Of a stretch of 64,000 nucleotides of DNA, positions 34,646 to 43,459 are shown piece by piece. Within the stretch, counting starts at the first letter, position 1. The number at the start of each line of letters is the position of its first letter. The DNA is from Spirochaetota bacterium. GTDB lineage: Bacteria > Spirochaetota > Brachyspiria > Brachyspirales > JACRPF01. The translations under genes were made by a program, and so were the position numbers. The notes under the pieces were generated by a model. The model did not search any database. It was given only the letters and a program-made list of their open reading frames with translations, and was not told the origin of the DNA. The DNA is taken from NCBI GenBank assembly GCA_016214035.1, contig JACRPF010000013.1, positions 62,001-126,000 of the forward strand, read 5' to 3'.

Positions 34646-37008
34646 ACCGCTGTCGACACCGGATCGAGACGTTTGATGATATCGTCCTGAATCGCCGGAG
34701 AAAGGTCGAGAAAGTTCACGAACGTACCGTGTATGCGCATGATGTAAATACCGTTCGGCGCATAGCGTTCAGGATGCGCGAGCACCTTCCTGAGCATAGC
34801 CGGCGTGTTCACATTCACATACAGATAAAACGGCGCGGCACCGTCACCCGAAAAAAAGAGAGGCGCGATCACACGATCGGCGAATGCCTGTCCTTTCTCC
34901 GCAAACGATGCTTCAGGAAAATACCGCGGGTCGATGCCGAAATGCGACGCATAGCCGCCGGTCATGAGCTCGAACGGCATTTTTTTCACCGAGAGCGTGC
35001 GAAAACCGAGTCCGGATACCGCTTCGCCGAAGAGCGGGTCAATACCGTACCCGAGCATTTCCCGTGCATGCCGTCCGTCGGGCGTTGCGCCGGTCCAGTA
35101 GCCGTAGAGCAGATGCGTCGACGGTGAGCTGAAATCCGGCCTGAACGGATTGCCGAGATAATTCTTCCGTGCGCTGATGCGCTCAGCGACATATACCGCG
35201 AGCTTGCGTGTTTCACCATCGGCTGCGGTGATATTGTTGCCGTATTTCGGGGCTGCCGCGAGGAACTGTCTGAGATCCTCGGCGTCGGCAAAATCATTCC
35301 TGAGTGCCGAAAGAAGTTTTCCGGCGTCTCCGGGACGTTCGTCCACGAGCGCATCGATGGCGGTGAATGAATCGGCGACTACGGAAAGTCCGTGGATGAG
35401 ACATCCGCAGCCGTTGTATACCGTACCCTGTTTCTCCGCATCACGCATATCAATGCCGCTGTCGATACCGCCCATGAGCGACGACAGAAATGGCACGCGA
35501 AGGAGTGATAACGCCTTTGCGCAGCCGTTCGCCGCACTTGTCATACGGCCGATGAAATGTTCAAGGTTATCCTTGAACGTCGACCGTATATTCTTTAAAT
35601 AAGTCAGCGGGTCATCGACAGCCCGCTCCGGACCGATATGTTCTCCGGTTATTGCCGATACGCCGCCGGAAAGCGTCAGCTCGAGCACTTTCGCGAGATT
35701 GAGCCAGCTTGCCGTAGTGTTCGCATTCTCTTTACCCATGATGAGAGGTTCCTGACAGCCGGCGATGGCGTAATCCTTCATGTGTCCGCGCTGAACTCCC
35801 GCGCGTGTCAGCACGGCGAATAGCGCATCGTCGTTAAAGAGCGACGGTGTGAGCATGCCGGGCGTAAAAAAGAATCTGCCGAGCGATTCATAGAGTTCCT
35901 TCGGTGTTTTGGAATGCAGCTTCACCGAGAGTATAGGCTGCGGATAATTGCATTCGAAATACGCATCAAGCACGGCGCTGCTCATGTTATTCGTCAGGTC
36001 GTTCCCGCCTTCGTCCCTGCCGCCGATCATGAGATTCTGCGAGATGGCCCAGCTCCGGTCGCCGACATTGAAGAACGTCAGCAGATGTTTCATGAGCGCC
36101 GCCGAATGTTCTCTGCCGCAGTTGTCCATGGCGCGAAACGGTTCGAGTATCCGGTCGATGTTCCCCACGGAGAATGCGTACGGGTTCGGTGATTGTTCGA
36201 GACACATGAGCTGCCAGAGCAGCATGAACGACTGTATCGCCTCATACAAATTCCGCGCGCCGTAGAGCGGCACATGCATGAGTGTTTCAGAGATAAGCAT
36301 CAGTTCCTGATGGCGCGGTTCATCTGCATTCTGCGCGAGCGTTTTTGCAAGTAAGCCGTAGCGGAAGGCGAGTTTCAAGACGGCTTCAAAGGATATTTTC
36401 ATTGCCGAAAGGACGGCACGTTTATCTGCATCGGTTTCATGCGAAAGCTTTTCATCGATGCGCTTCATCTCAGAAATAATACCGTTTGCCAGCACCGGAC
36501 GGAAATCGGCTATCGTGTGGCCGGTCACCTGTTCAACGAAATACGCGACTTCTTTCGTGTCTCCTTCGGCAGCGGCGTATACGCGCTTGAGCTCACGTAC
36601 ATACGGCGTCGAAGCAAAATATGATCTGACTTTTTCAATGCGCTCCGCGGTGAACTCGGCGTCCGGTTCGATGTCATTGTAAACGGCAAGCGGGTCGCAG
36701 TAGCCGGCGAACGATTCCATGGTGAACGCCGGATTGATGAGCGCATAACTTCGCGCAAACGCGTCACGCTGCGTTCCGGCAAAGACGGCGTCGCGGTGTA
36801 TGGATATCGGCAGTTCCTCGGCGATGCGGAGCAGTGTTTTCGCCGCTGCCGCTTCGGGATGTTCAGTGCGATATTCTTCAGCGCACCGCATGCGTATTTC
36901 CTGCACGATGAACCAGCCGTCAAGACGCGTGCGTTTGCGCTCGTCGGCGAATAGTGTTCTCGCTTTCTGTGTGAGCAGTGCAGCGTCATATACTTCCCGG
37001 TACGTCAT
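34642..37008 (-). CDS. Glycyl radical enzyme, C-x-E (eliminase) type
   Basis: A 788-residue glycyl radical enzyme. The thiyl-radical site is C418 with E420 in AGCQEP; C-x-E marks dehydratase/lyase-type members rather than pyruvate formate-lyase. The radical-storage site is G761 in RIHGTFVNF, 27 residues from the end; canonical enzymes have RVxGY, so the usual Tyr is Thr here. It is oxygen-sensitive and needs the activase encoded eight bases upstream. Neighbouring sugar kinase, isomerase and sugar-sensing regulator suggest a sugar or polyol substrate. The exact reaction cannot be assigned from sequence. Confidence 0.9.
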   Translation of the reverse strand: MTYREVYDAALLTQKARTLFADERKRTRLDGWFIVQEIRMRCAEEYRTEHPEAAAAKTLLRIAEELPISIHRDAVFAGTQRDAFARSYALINPAFTMESFAGYCDPLAVYNDIEPDAEFTAERIEKVRSYFASTPYVRELKRVYAAAEGDTKEVAYFVEQVTGHTIADFRPVLANGIISEMKRIDEKLSHETDADKRAVLSAMKISFEAVLKLAFRYGLLAKTLAQNADEPRHQELMLISETLMHVPLYGARNLYEAIQSFMLLWQLMCLEQSPNPYAFSVGNIDRILEPFRAMDNCGREHSAALMKHLLTFFNVGDRSWAISQNLMIGGRDEGGNDLTNNMSSAVLDAYFECNYPQPILSVKLHSKTPKELYESLGRFFFTPGMLTPSLFNDDALFAVLTRAGVQRGHMKDYAIAGCQEPLIMGKENANTTASWLNLAKVLELTLSGGVSAITGEHIGPERAVDDPLTYLKNIRSTFKDNLEHFIGRMTSAANGCAKALSLLRVPFLSSLMGGIDSGIDMRDAEKQGTVYNGCGCLIHGLSVVADSFTAIDALVDERPGDAGKLLSALRNDFADAEDLRQFLAAAPKYGNNITAADGETRKLAVYVAERISARKNYLGNPFRPDFSSPSTHLLYGYWTGATPDGRHAREMLGYGIDPLFGEAVSGLGFRTLSVKKMPFELMTGGYASHFGIDPRYFPEASFAEKGQAFADRVIAPLFFSGDGAAPFYLYVNVNTPAMLRKVLAHPERYAPNGIYIMRIHGTFVNFLDLSPAIQDDIIKRLDPVSTAV

Positions 37009-37016
37009 ATGTTCTC

Positions 37017-37892
37017 CTACGTGGTGATGACATTCAAACCGCGGTCACGGAATATAGTTTCAGCCTGCCGCAGCGGTATCGCTTCACCCGGTAAGCGTTC
37101 ATGATAGGCCATGCCGCATTGTTCCCATTTCACTTTTCCGTATTCATGATAGGCGAGTACTTCGAATTGAATATTCTGTATCGGTAAACAGCCGAGCACC
37201 CCGGCAAAACGGCGTATATCATCTGCACGGCTGTTGAATCCGGGTATCAACGTTATCCTTACCAGGACGGTCGTTTTCGTTCGCGCAGCTGCAGCAATAT
37301 TCGCAATAACCGCTGTCATCGGTGAACCGGTTACCGCCGCCGCTACATCATCGTCATAATGTTTCAGGTCGATGATGACGGTATCGATGAGCGGAAAAAG
37401 TTCGCTGAGATGCGGATGCGTGCCGTTCGTCTCGATTGCGGTGTTTATTTCCATTGCTTTCAGCGCTTCCAGAAATGTACGGACTCCATCGAACTGCATC
37501 GTCGGTTCGCCGCCGGACAATGTCACACCGCCGCCGCTGTGGAAAAGAGATTTTGCTCCGGTCACTTCTTTTATCAGTTCATTGATACTGCATGACGCGG
37601 CACTCAGCCGTATCCCTTCATTTCGATTGACGGTCACGCATTCTTTTGTCATGCAGCGGGAACATATCGTCCGGTTTATCGTGCCGGTAATCGCTCCGTG
37701 CGGGCAGACTGACGGTACAAGCTTCGCCTGATTGACCATAAGCGTTCCGGAAGCGTTCATCCCCTCGGGATTGGAGCACCATGAACAGCGGAGATTGCAT
37801 CCCTGCAGATGATAGACAAGCCGGTTTCCCGGTCCATACTGACTGAAATTCCAGCCTTTTTGAAAGATGCTCAGTGTATCGATTTGCGCCAT
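37017..37892 (-). CDS. Glycyl radical enzyme activating enzyme (radical SAM)
   Basis: A 291-residue radical SAM enzyme. The cluster motif CxxxCxxC is in QGCNLRCSWCSNPEG. A ferredoxin-like insert with extra Cys residues (VCPHGAITG, CSRCMTKEC) binds further Fe-S clusters, as in activases of eliminase-type enzymes. It abstracts hydrogen from the partner's glycine (G761 of the next gene). First gene of the operon. Start MAQIDTLSIF lies five bases after a TATAAT box, so the mRNA is probably leaderless. Confidence 0.92.
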   Translation of the reverse strand: MAQIDTLSIFQKGWNFSQYGPGNRLVYHLQGCNLRCSWCSNPEGMNASGTLMVNQAKLVPSVCPHGAITGTINRTICSRCMTKECVTVNRNEGIRLSAASCSINELIKEVTGAKSLFHSGGGVTLSGGEPTMQFDGVRTFLEALKAMEINTAIETNGTHPHLSELFPLIDTVIIDLKHYDDDVAAAVTGSPMTAVIANIAAAARTKTTVLVRITLIPGFNSRADDIRRFAGVLGCLPIQNIQFEVLAYHEYGKVKWEQCGMAYHERLPGEAIPLRQAETIFRDRGLNVITT

Positions 37893-37893
37893 A

Positions 37894-37914
37894 TGGTATT
37901 ATATAGTAATACCA
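37894..37914. promoter_or_regulatory. 21-bp palindromic operator over the radical-enzyme operon promoter
   Basis: Perfect 8-bp arms TGGTATTA/TAATACCA around a 5-bp centre. It covers the -10 of the minus-strand promoter (TATATAAT) and ends one base from the activase start codon. A -35-like TTGACT lies upstream with a long spacer of about 19-21 bp. Position and symmetry suit a repressor site for the operon's own GntR/LacI-type regulator. Binding is inferred. Confidence 0.6.
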
Positions 37915-37967
37915 ATTATTGAATAGTCAAATTCAATGAATTCCCGGAAGAATGTGTGATAAAATCG

Positions 37968-38525
37968 TTACGACTTACGCTTGACGAAAAATCGCCTGAT
38001 CAGGATATAGATCATTACCGGGATGAACAATAGATAGAAACCGGGTCCTGAAACGAATGCCCAGACCTTACGTGATGAAAAATACGCGGTATAGATGACC
38101 GCGCCAATATGAATTATCACATAGACGCTCATGCCGAGCAGCATGCGTTTCATGAGCGCGATGCCTTCCGGCGTCAGTTTGCGCCCCTGCATATAGCGGG
38201 ATATGTATGCGGTCAGAAAATCAGTCGGAGCGAATACGAGTACGAGCAGGAACACCAGCGCAATCGCTTCAATGAGTGCCGGTTTCATCTTGAAGAACAT
38301 GTCGTTTTTGAGCACCAGCGATACGACGCCCAGTGCGACGATCAGGCCGACATCCAGCAATATAAAATAATCGAATTGTTTCGTAGTGACGTAGAAGAAC
38401 ACCATCTGGCCGATGGAGAATACCACTGCCGCGATGATGGACACGATAGTATTGTTGAAAATAGCGTCGACGATGAGGAATACGAGCAGCGGCAGGAGTT
38501 GTACAAACAGAAAAGCAGCGTCCAT
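37968..38525 (-). CDS. YciB/IspZ family inner membrane protein
   Basis: A 185-residue protein with five or so membrane helices. The N-terminal pattern FVQLLPLLVFLIVDAIFNNT, then FFKMKPALIEAI, matches the intracellular septation protein A (YciB/IspZ) family, implicated in envelope synthesis and septation. Start 38525 is chosen because ACGGAG lies upstream and the longer start at 38567 falls inside the promoter -10. Not obviously linked to neighbours. Confidence 0.75.
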   Translation of the reverse strand: MDAAFLFVQLLPLLVFLIVDAIFNNTIVSIIAAVVFSIGQMVFFYVTTKQFDYFILLDVGLIVALGVVSLVLKNDMFFKMKPALIEAIALVFLLVLVFAPTDFLTAYISRYMQGRKLTPEGIALMKRMLLGMSVYVIIHIGAVIYTAYFSSRKVWAFVSGPGFYLLFIPVMIYILIRRFFVKRKS

Positions 38526-38564
38526 GGTGATGACTCCGTCAATGACGATTTTATCTGGCCGTAC

Positions 38565-38591
38565 CATATAACCGAATCAGGAGTATGTCAA
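38565..38591 (-). promoter_or_regulatory. Promoter of the YciB-like gene
   Basis: On the minus strand, TTGACA (38586-38591) and TATATG (38565-38570) with a short 15-bp spacer. Divergent from the sulfatase promoter at 38616. Confidence 0.5.
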
Positions 38592-38615
38592 ATGCGGTTT
38601 GACGATTCAATTTTC

Positions 38616-38643
38616 TTGACAGCGACCCGACGGATGATAGAAT
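38616..38643 (+). promoter_or_regulatory. Promoter of the second sulfatase gene
   Basis: TTGACA (38616-38621) and TAGAAT (38638-38643) with a 16-bp spacer; predicted start near 38650. Confidence 0.7.
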
Positions 38644-38678
38644 ACCGATAGTAGAAAATCAGCGGCGGGAGTACGGTA

Positions 38679-40262
38679 ATGAAACGCATTATAGCCCTGT
38701 GTGCTGCATTGCTCATCGTGGCGATGCTCTGGCTTTTCTGGCCGCTCGCCGATAAACGTCTGGCAATCACCATCGATGAACGCATGCGTGCACGCAGGAA
38801 CGATTATCTTTCCGGACTCACACACCGCACCGGACCGAATATCGTAATCATTGTTGCTGATGATCTCAGTGTCTATGATGTATCGCGGTACGGCGGCACC
38901 AATGTCCCGACACCGAACATCGATGCCATCGGTGCGGAAGGCGTCACCTTCACCTCGGCGTACTGCACGTCGCCCATCTGTGCACCGTCACGGTCGGCGC
39001 TGCTCACCGGACGGTATCATCAGCGGAGCGGCTTTGAATTTCAGCCCATGACGCGGTACGCGAAGAACCGGCTCGAGTATTATGTGTACAAGAACTTCAT
39101 CGTCGACCGCGCCGGTGACTGGCAGATAGCTCCGCTCGGTCCCGTGCCGCCTGAGAGCGAACTCGTCAAACAGGGGATGGCGGTGGAGGAAATAACGCTG
39201 CCGGAAATTCTTTCGCACTCGGGATATGTCACGGGCATCACCGGAAAATGGCATCTGGGCTTCGGGAACGAGCGCATCCCCAATGCCCGCGGCTTCATTG
39301 AGCAGTACGGCTTTTACGAGGCGTTTTCCCTCTATACGCCGGTACACGATACGAATATCGTTGAGTCGCGTCACCGGTATTTCTCAGACAAGCATATCTG
39401 GGCGCAGGGTCGCACCGGACTCTGCGCGATTCGCCGCAATGACGCAGTCGTCGATGAAAAGGAGTATCTTACGTTCGCGGTCGCGCGTGAAGCGAATGCG
39501 TTCATCACGTCGAATGCTGCTGCAAAACGTCCGTTCATGCTCTATGTGCCGTTCAACGCGCCGCACACACCGTTCCAGGTGCCGCGTTCGTATTATGAAA
39601 AGTTTCCGCGGGTGAACGACCATAACCGGCGCGTGTACTATGCGATGATAGCGGCGCTCGACGATGCGGTCGGCTCCATCATGAAAACGATACGCACGAA
39701 CGGTCTTGATGAGAACACGCTGATTTTTTTCGCGAGCGACAATGGTGCCGCCACCTATGCAGGCGTCGACAATTTCCCGCTCAAATTCGGCAAGTTCACC
39801 TTTTTCGAAGGCGGCATACGTGTGCCGTTCATGATGCGCTGGAAGGGAAAAGTTCCCGCAGCGCGCGTGCATACACCCGTTTCACTTATGGATGTATTCA
39901 TCACGGCGGCACAAGCGGCGGGTGTTACGCTTCCAACCGACCGCGTCTATGACGGGAAAGACCTTATGACGTTGAACCGTGATGTCGAGCGGCCGCTGTT
40001 CTGGCGTACACTGTACGTGAAAGCGGCGCGCGTTGGCACATGGAAGCTCATGGTGGATGAACGGGCAAAACGATCGTATCTGTTCGATATTGTTGCGGAT
40101 CCCGGCGAGCTGAACGATCTGTCCGCCGACCATCCTCGTGTCGTAAGCGATATTACGGCGAGACTTGCCGAATGGGAAAAGGGACTCGTGCCTCCGCGCT
40201 GGCCGAGAGTGATGGATTTTCGTTACTACAATGAAGGTGTTGCGCATTATTTCCCGTTATAA
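38679..40262 (+). CDS. Membrane-anchored or secreted sulfatase
   Basis: A 527-residue arylsulfatase A-type enzyme. An N-terminal hydrophobic segment (ALCAALLIVAMLWLFWPLA) is an anchor or signal. The formylglycine motif is C101-A-P-S-R within SPICAPSRSALLTGR. NIVIIVADDLS supplies metal-binding Asp residues, GKWHLGFG follows, and FFASDNGA completes the site. It likely removes sulfate from polysaccharide outside the cytoplasm. Transcribed alone from a strong promoter. Only distantly similar to the sulfatase at 6508. Confidence 0.92.
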   Translation: MKRIIALCAALLIVAMLWLFWPLADKRLAITIDERMRARRNDYLSGLTHRTGPNIVIIVADDLSVYDVSRYGGTNVPTPNIDAIGAEGVTFTSAYCTSPICAPSRSALLTGRYHQRSGFEFQPMTRYAKNRLEYYVYKNFIVDRAGDWQIAPLGPVPPESELVKQGMAVEEITLPEILSHSGYVTGITGKWHLGFGNERIPNARGFIEQYGFYEAFSLYTPVHDTNIVESRHRYFSDKHIWAQGRTGLCAIRRNDAVVDEKEYLTFAVAREANAFITSNAAAKRPFMLYVPFNAPHTPFQVPRSYYEKFPRVNDHNRRVYYAMIAALDDAVGSIMKTIRTNGLDENTLIFFASDNGAATYAGVDNFPLKFGKFTFFEGGIRVPFMMRWKGKVPAARVHTPVSLMDVFITAAQAAGVTLPTDRVYDGKDLMTLNRDVERPLFWRTLYVKAARVGTWKLMVDERAKRSYLFDIVADPGELNDLSADHPRVVSDITARLAEWEKGLVPPRWPRVMDFRYYNEGVAHYFPL

Positions 40263-40288
40263 GTACCGGGCAATACGCGTCACGCCGT

Positions 40289-42691
40289 TCATTCGGTGAA
40301 ATATGCCGGCCCGATAAGATCGATCGGCATGGTCGCCGTAACGGTGTTGGCATTCTTCAGGAAGAACGACGCCTGTTTTATCATGCGCTCAAGCGTCAGC
40401 ATCTCGGGCAGGTCGGCGGTGAGCATACGCCGCATCATGCCCATTGAGAACGGCATATCCTCATAATCAGTGAGCGGACAGATCTCCGACGGTCCGATGC
40501 CGGCGATCTTTTTCGCCGCTGCAACTGCCGTTTCCATGCCGCCGAGTTCATCCACAAGCCCTATGGCGAGCGCATCGCGTCCGCTGTAGATGCGGCCCCT
40601 CGCGATCTTCTCAACATCATCCGCGGACTTTCCGCGCGCCGCCGCCACCTTCGACACGAACACCTGATAGTACGATTTCATCTGTTTCATGAGGAGCTCG
40701 CGTTCATCCGCGTTGAGGTCGCGTGTGGGGAGTACCAGCATCGGCACATCGAGTGACGCGTGTTTTCCGGCGCTCGTTGAATCCACGGTGATACCGAGTT
40801 TTTCGCCTGCGCCCTTGTCGTAGAGCCAGCTGCCGATGACGCCGATGGAGCCGGTGATGGTGTCCGGCTGCGCGATAATGCGGTTCGCGTTCATCGATAT
40901 CCAATACCCGCCCGAACCGGCGACGGCACCCATGGAGACGACGACGGGTTTTTTCGCGCGGCATTTTTTCACCGCGTCGGCCACGATGTCCGACGGGATG
41001 ATGAGACCGCCCGGCGAATCCACGCGGAATACAACCGCCCGAATCGTCGTGTCGTTCATCGCGCGTTCGAACTGGCCGCGCAGCTTCAGCGCGTTGATGC
41101 CGCTTTCCATCTCGCAGGCACCGAGCGCGTAGATGACCGCTATCGACGGCTTTGCGCCCCATATCATCTCCTCGGCGGGTTTCTGTTTCAGGTGCATCCA
41201 TGCGGGGACTACCGCGAACGGACGTCCTTCAATGTTGCTCACGATATCCGCCGCGTCGGTGAAACGGCCGAGACGGTCGGCGAATTTATTCGACAGCGCC
41301 GTTTCCGGGCTCAGTATCCAGCCGTCATTGACGGCGGCGTCCACCGCTTCCGGCGTAATATGCCGCGCGGCGGCGATATCCTTTTTGATGTCCGCATACG
41401 CGCTTGCGACATACGCCGCACGCTGTTCGCGGTCGGCGTCGGACATGTTGGTGCGTACGAACGATTCCGCCGCGGATTTGTAGGCGAGAAAGCGCAGTTC
41501 ACTCACGCCGATGCCGAGTTTGTCGAGGAGCCCTTTGAAATAATTATTGCCGAGGACAACGCCCGGCAGATACATCTGTCCGCATGGGTCGATGACCACC
41601 GTATCCGCCGCCGAGGCGAGGAGATATCCCTGCAGGTCGACGGTGTCGAACGTGACGATGACGCGTTTACCGGCGTTTTTAACGGCTATGAACTTTTCGC
41701 GAAGCTCGCGATAGAATCCGCGCGACGCCGTCATGCCGCCGATGTTCACTACGACGCCCGCAACACGATCGTCCGCTCTGAGGTCGTCGAGACGTTCAAG
41801 GATATCCGATAGGCGCTTGGTGCGGTCGAACATCCATTCACGGCGGTACTGCAATTCTCCGCGAAGGTCGAGACTTACATACACCGAACGTCTCGACAGC
41901 GCGTCAACAAGCGCGCTTCGTTCTCCGCCGCCGATACGTACGGTATACAATTCACATTGATGCTTGAACGTATCGGCGTACTGTGCGTTTCCGCCGAAGG
42001 TTATCGCGCCAAGGTTCAGCATCGCTCCGAATGAGAATGTCCTGTCGCCCCGGTAGCGCGCCGTAAGCGAAATTCCGTCAAGCGGTTCAAGGATGACACC
42101 GGCGCTCCACGACTGCGACGGGAACGCGTCGGCGCTTGTGTAGGAGTAGTCGGCGAAGAGCGAAAGTATGCCGCTCCCGAACGGACGCACGGCAATGTCG
42201 AGTGCCGCGGTGTTCGTCAGAAATTTATTGCCGTAATCGAGAAAGCCCGACATGCCGAACGATACGAACGGCGCCGGTTTCGCCATGAAGCCGAGTGACA
42301 GTCCGCTGCCGAAACCGTAAAAGTCGGTGTTGCGCCAGTAGTAGCCGAAACCGAAACCCGCCCAGCCGATACGATACGAACTGCTGAGCGTATACTTCCA
42401 GTAGTCGCCGGCATATTCGATCGAGGCGCCGCTTCCGAATACCGACAGTGACAGGAGCTGATTGCCGGTTTTGTACGGAGAATAGTTTGAAACGATGAAC
42501 GCATATGACATGTCGGGGCGGAACAGAAATGCCGGCGATGCGGGATTCGCGAGACCGGAGAGACTGCTTTCAAACGCCGCGGGCGATATTCCGAGATAAT
42601 CCGATGCCTGACGATATAGGTCGCTTCCGTTCATGGCGTTAAGCGCCAGTGTCGCGAGCACAATGCAAAAGAGTTTTGACAGTGTTTTCAT
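40289..42691 (-). CDS. S49 peptidase (SppA-like) with N-terminal outer-membrane barrel domain
   Basis: 800 residues. Signal peptide (MKTLSKLFCIVLATLALNA), then to about residue 270 alternating Gly/aromatic beta strands (FGFGYYWRNTDFYGFGSG) typical of an outer-membrane barrel. Two S49 domains follow. The Ser-Lys dyad is K405 (AYKSAAESF) in the first and S593 (AVAGSGGYW) in the second, as in E. coli SppA. SppA digests signal peptides at the inner membrane; the barrel suggests a different site of action. Start 42691 has AGGAG; longer frames run into the promoter. Confidence 0.85.
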   Translation of the reverse strand: MKTLSKLFCIVLATLALNAMNGSDLYRQASDYLGISPAAFESSLSGLANPASPAFLFRPDMSYAFIVSNYSPYKTGNQLLSLSVFGSGASIEYAGDYWKYTLSSSYRIGWAGFGFGYYWRNTDFYGFGSGLSLGFMAKPAPFVSFGMSGFLDYGNKFLTNTAALDIAVRPFGSGILSLFADYSYTSADAFPSQSWSAGVILEPLDGISLTARYRGDRTFSFGAMLNLGAITFGGNAQYADTFKHQCELYTVRIGGGERSALVDALSRRSVYVSLDLRGELQYRREWMFDRTKRLSDILERLDDLRADDRVAGVVVNIGGMTASRGFYRELREKFIAVKNAGKRVIVTFDTVDLQGYLLASAADTVVIDPCGQMYLPGVVLGNNYFKGLLDKLGIGVSELRFLAYKSAAESFVRTNMSDADREQRAAYVASAYADIKKDIAAARHITPEAVDAAVNDGWILSPETALSNKFADRLGRFTDAADIVSNIEGRPFAVVPAWMHLKQKPAEEMIWGAKPSIAVIYALGACEMESGINALKLRGQFERAMNDTTIRAVVFRVDSPGGLIIPSDIVADAVKKCRAKKPVVVSMGAVAGSGGYWISMNANRIIAQPDTITGSIGVIGSWLYDKGAGEKLGITVDSTSAGKHASLDVPMLVLPTRDLNADERELLMKQMKSYYQVFVSKVAAARGKSADDVEKIARGRIYSGRDALAIGLVDELGGMETAVAAAKKIAGIGPSEICPLTDYEDMPFSMGMMRRMLTADLPEMLTLERMIKQASFFLKNANTVTATMPIDLIGPAYFTE

Positions 42692-42774
42692 GACAGCTCC
42701 TGTTCCTGTTCCTGTTGCTACGCGGGTAATAAAGTTCAGATATGCCGGCCGCACCGTTCCCGCACCGTAATTAA

Positions 42775-42803
42775 AGTATATCGTAAATGCCATCAATCGT
42801 CAA
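42775..42803 (-). promoter_or_regulatory. Promoter of the SppA-like gene
   Basis: On the minus strand, TTGACG (42798-42803) and TATACT (42775-42780) with a 17-bp spacer; predicted start 42768. Confidence 0.7.
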
Positions 42804-42919
42804 CAGAAATGCGTTAGAGAAATGCAGTGCAGATCGGCATGGTGCATCAAAGCACGCATGCATTGTTTTTCCTGCCCGGGATGATATAGTTTTGCATGAA
42901 TACTGCCGAAGGAACGCAT

Positions 42920-43417
42920 ATGGAGATATTAATACGTTCGGAAAGAATACTCCTGGCGGCGATATCGCCCGGTGACCTCGAACCGCTGCTGCAGCTTGCC
43001 GGCGACGAACGGGTTATGAAATTTTTTCCCAAAGTGCTTGACAGATCTGAAGCCGAAGCGATGCTGCGAAAGATAATCAATCAGTACGCATTGTATGGCC
43101 ACTCGTTCTGGAAAATAGTCGGTGCGCGCGGCACTGAGTTCATCGGCATTGCCGGTTTGCTCCATCAGGTGGTTGACGGGAACGAGGAGACGGAGATTTC
43201 GTATCGTGTGCTGCCGCAATTCTGGAAACAGGGATATGCGTCGGAAGCGGCGCTCCTCTGTAAAACGTATGCGCGCGATGTACTGAAGAAAACCAGGATC
43301 ATCTCGCTGATCAGGCCCGAGAATGTGCCGTCGCAGGGCGTTGCGAAAAAACTCGGCGCCGTAATTGAAAAGCGGGTGATGTTCGGCGGATATCCGCACG
43401 ACGTCTGGGTCTACTGA
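42920..43417 (+). CDS. GNAT acetyltransferase (RimJ/RimL type)
   Basis: A 165-residue GNAT protein. SERILLAAISPGDLEPLLQL opens the fold and RVLPQFWKQGYASEAALL is the acetyl-CoA pyrophosphate loop. RPENVPSQGVAKKLGAV is the typical C-terminal half. Start 42920 (MEILIRSERI) is preferred to ATG 42896 because AAGGA lies six bases upstream and the TATAGT box at 42885-42890 puts +1 at about 42897. Substrate unknown; likely a small molecule or protein N-terminus. Confidence 0.85.
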   Translation: MEILIRSERILLAAISPGDLEPLLQLAGDERVMKFFPKVLDRSEAEAMLRKIINQYALYGHSFWKIVGARGTEFIGIAGLLHQVVDGNEETEISYRVLPQFWKQGYASEAALLCKTYARDVLKKTRIISLIRPENVPSQGVAKKLGAVIEKRVMFGGYPHDVWVY

Positions 43418-43424
43418 ACCGTTA

Positions 43425-43452
43425 TTGAGATTCCGCTCCGGTACGATATACT
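43425..43452 (+). promoter_or_regulatory. Leaderless promoter of the AraC gene at 43460
   Basis: TTGAGA (43425-43430) and TATACT (43447-43452) with a 16-bp spacer. Seven bases precede ATG 43460, so the transcript starts at or beside the start codon. No ribosome site. Confidence 0.6.
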
Positions 43453-43459
43453 TTCCGGT

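Noticed and set aside
42699-42720. TGTTCC triplet repeat before the SppA-like gene
   Set aside because: About three short units in the leader with no other feature; a simple sequence slip, not a regulatory array.
42896-42919. Leaderless start at 42896 for the GNAT gene
   Set aside because: An AAGGA ribosome site correctly placed before ATG 42920 makes the shorter, conventional start more likely.
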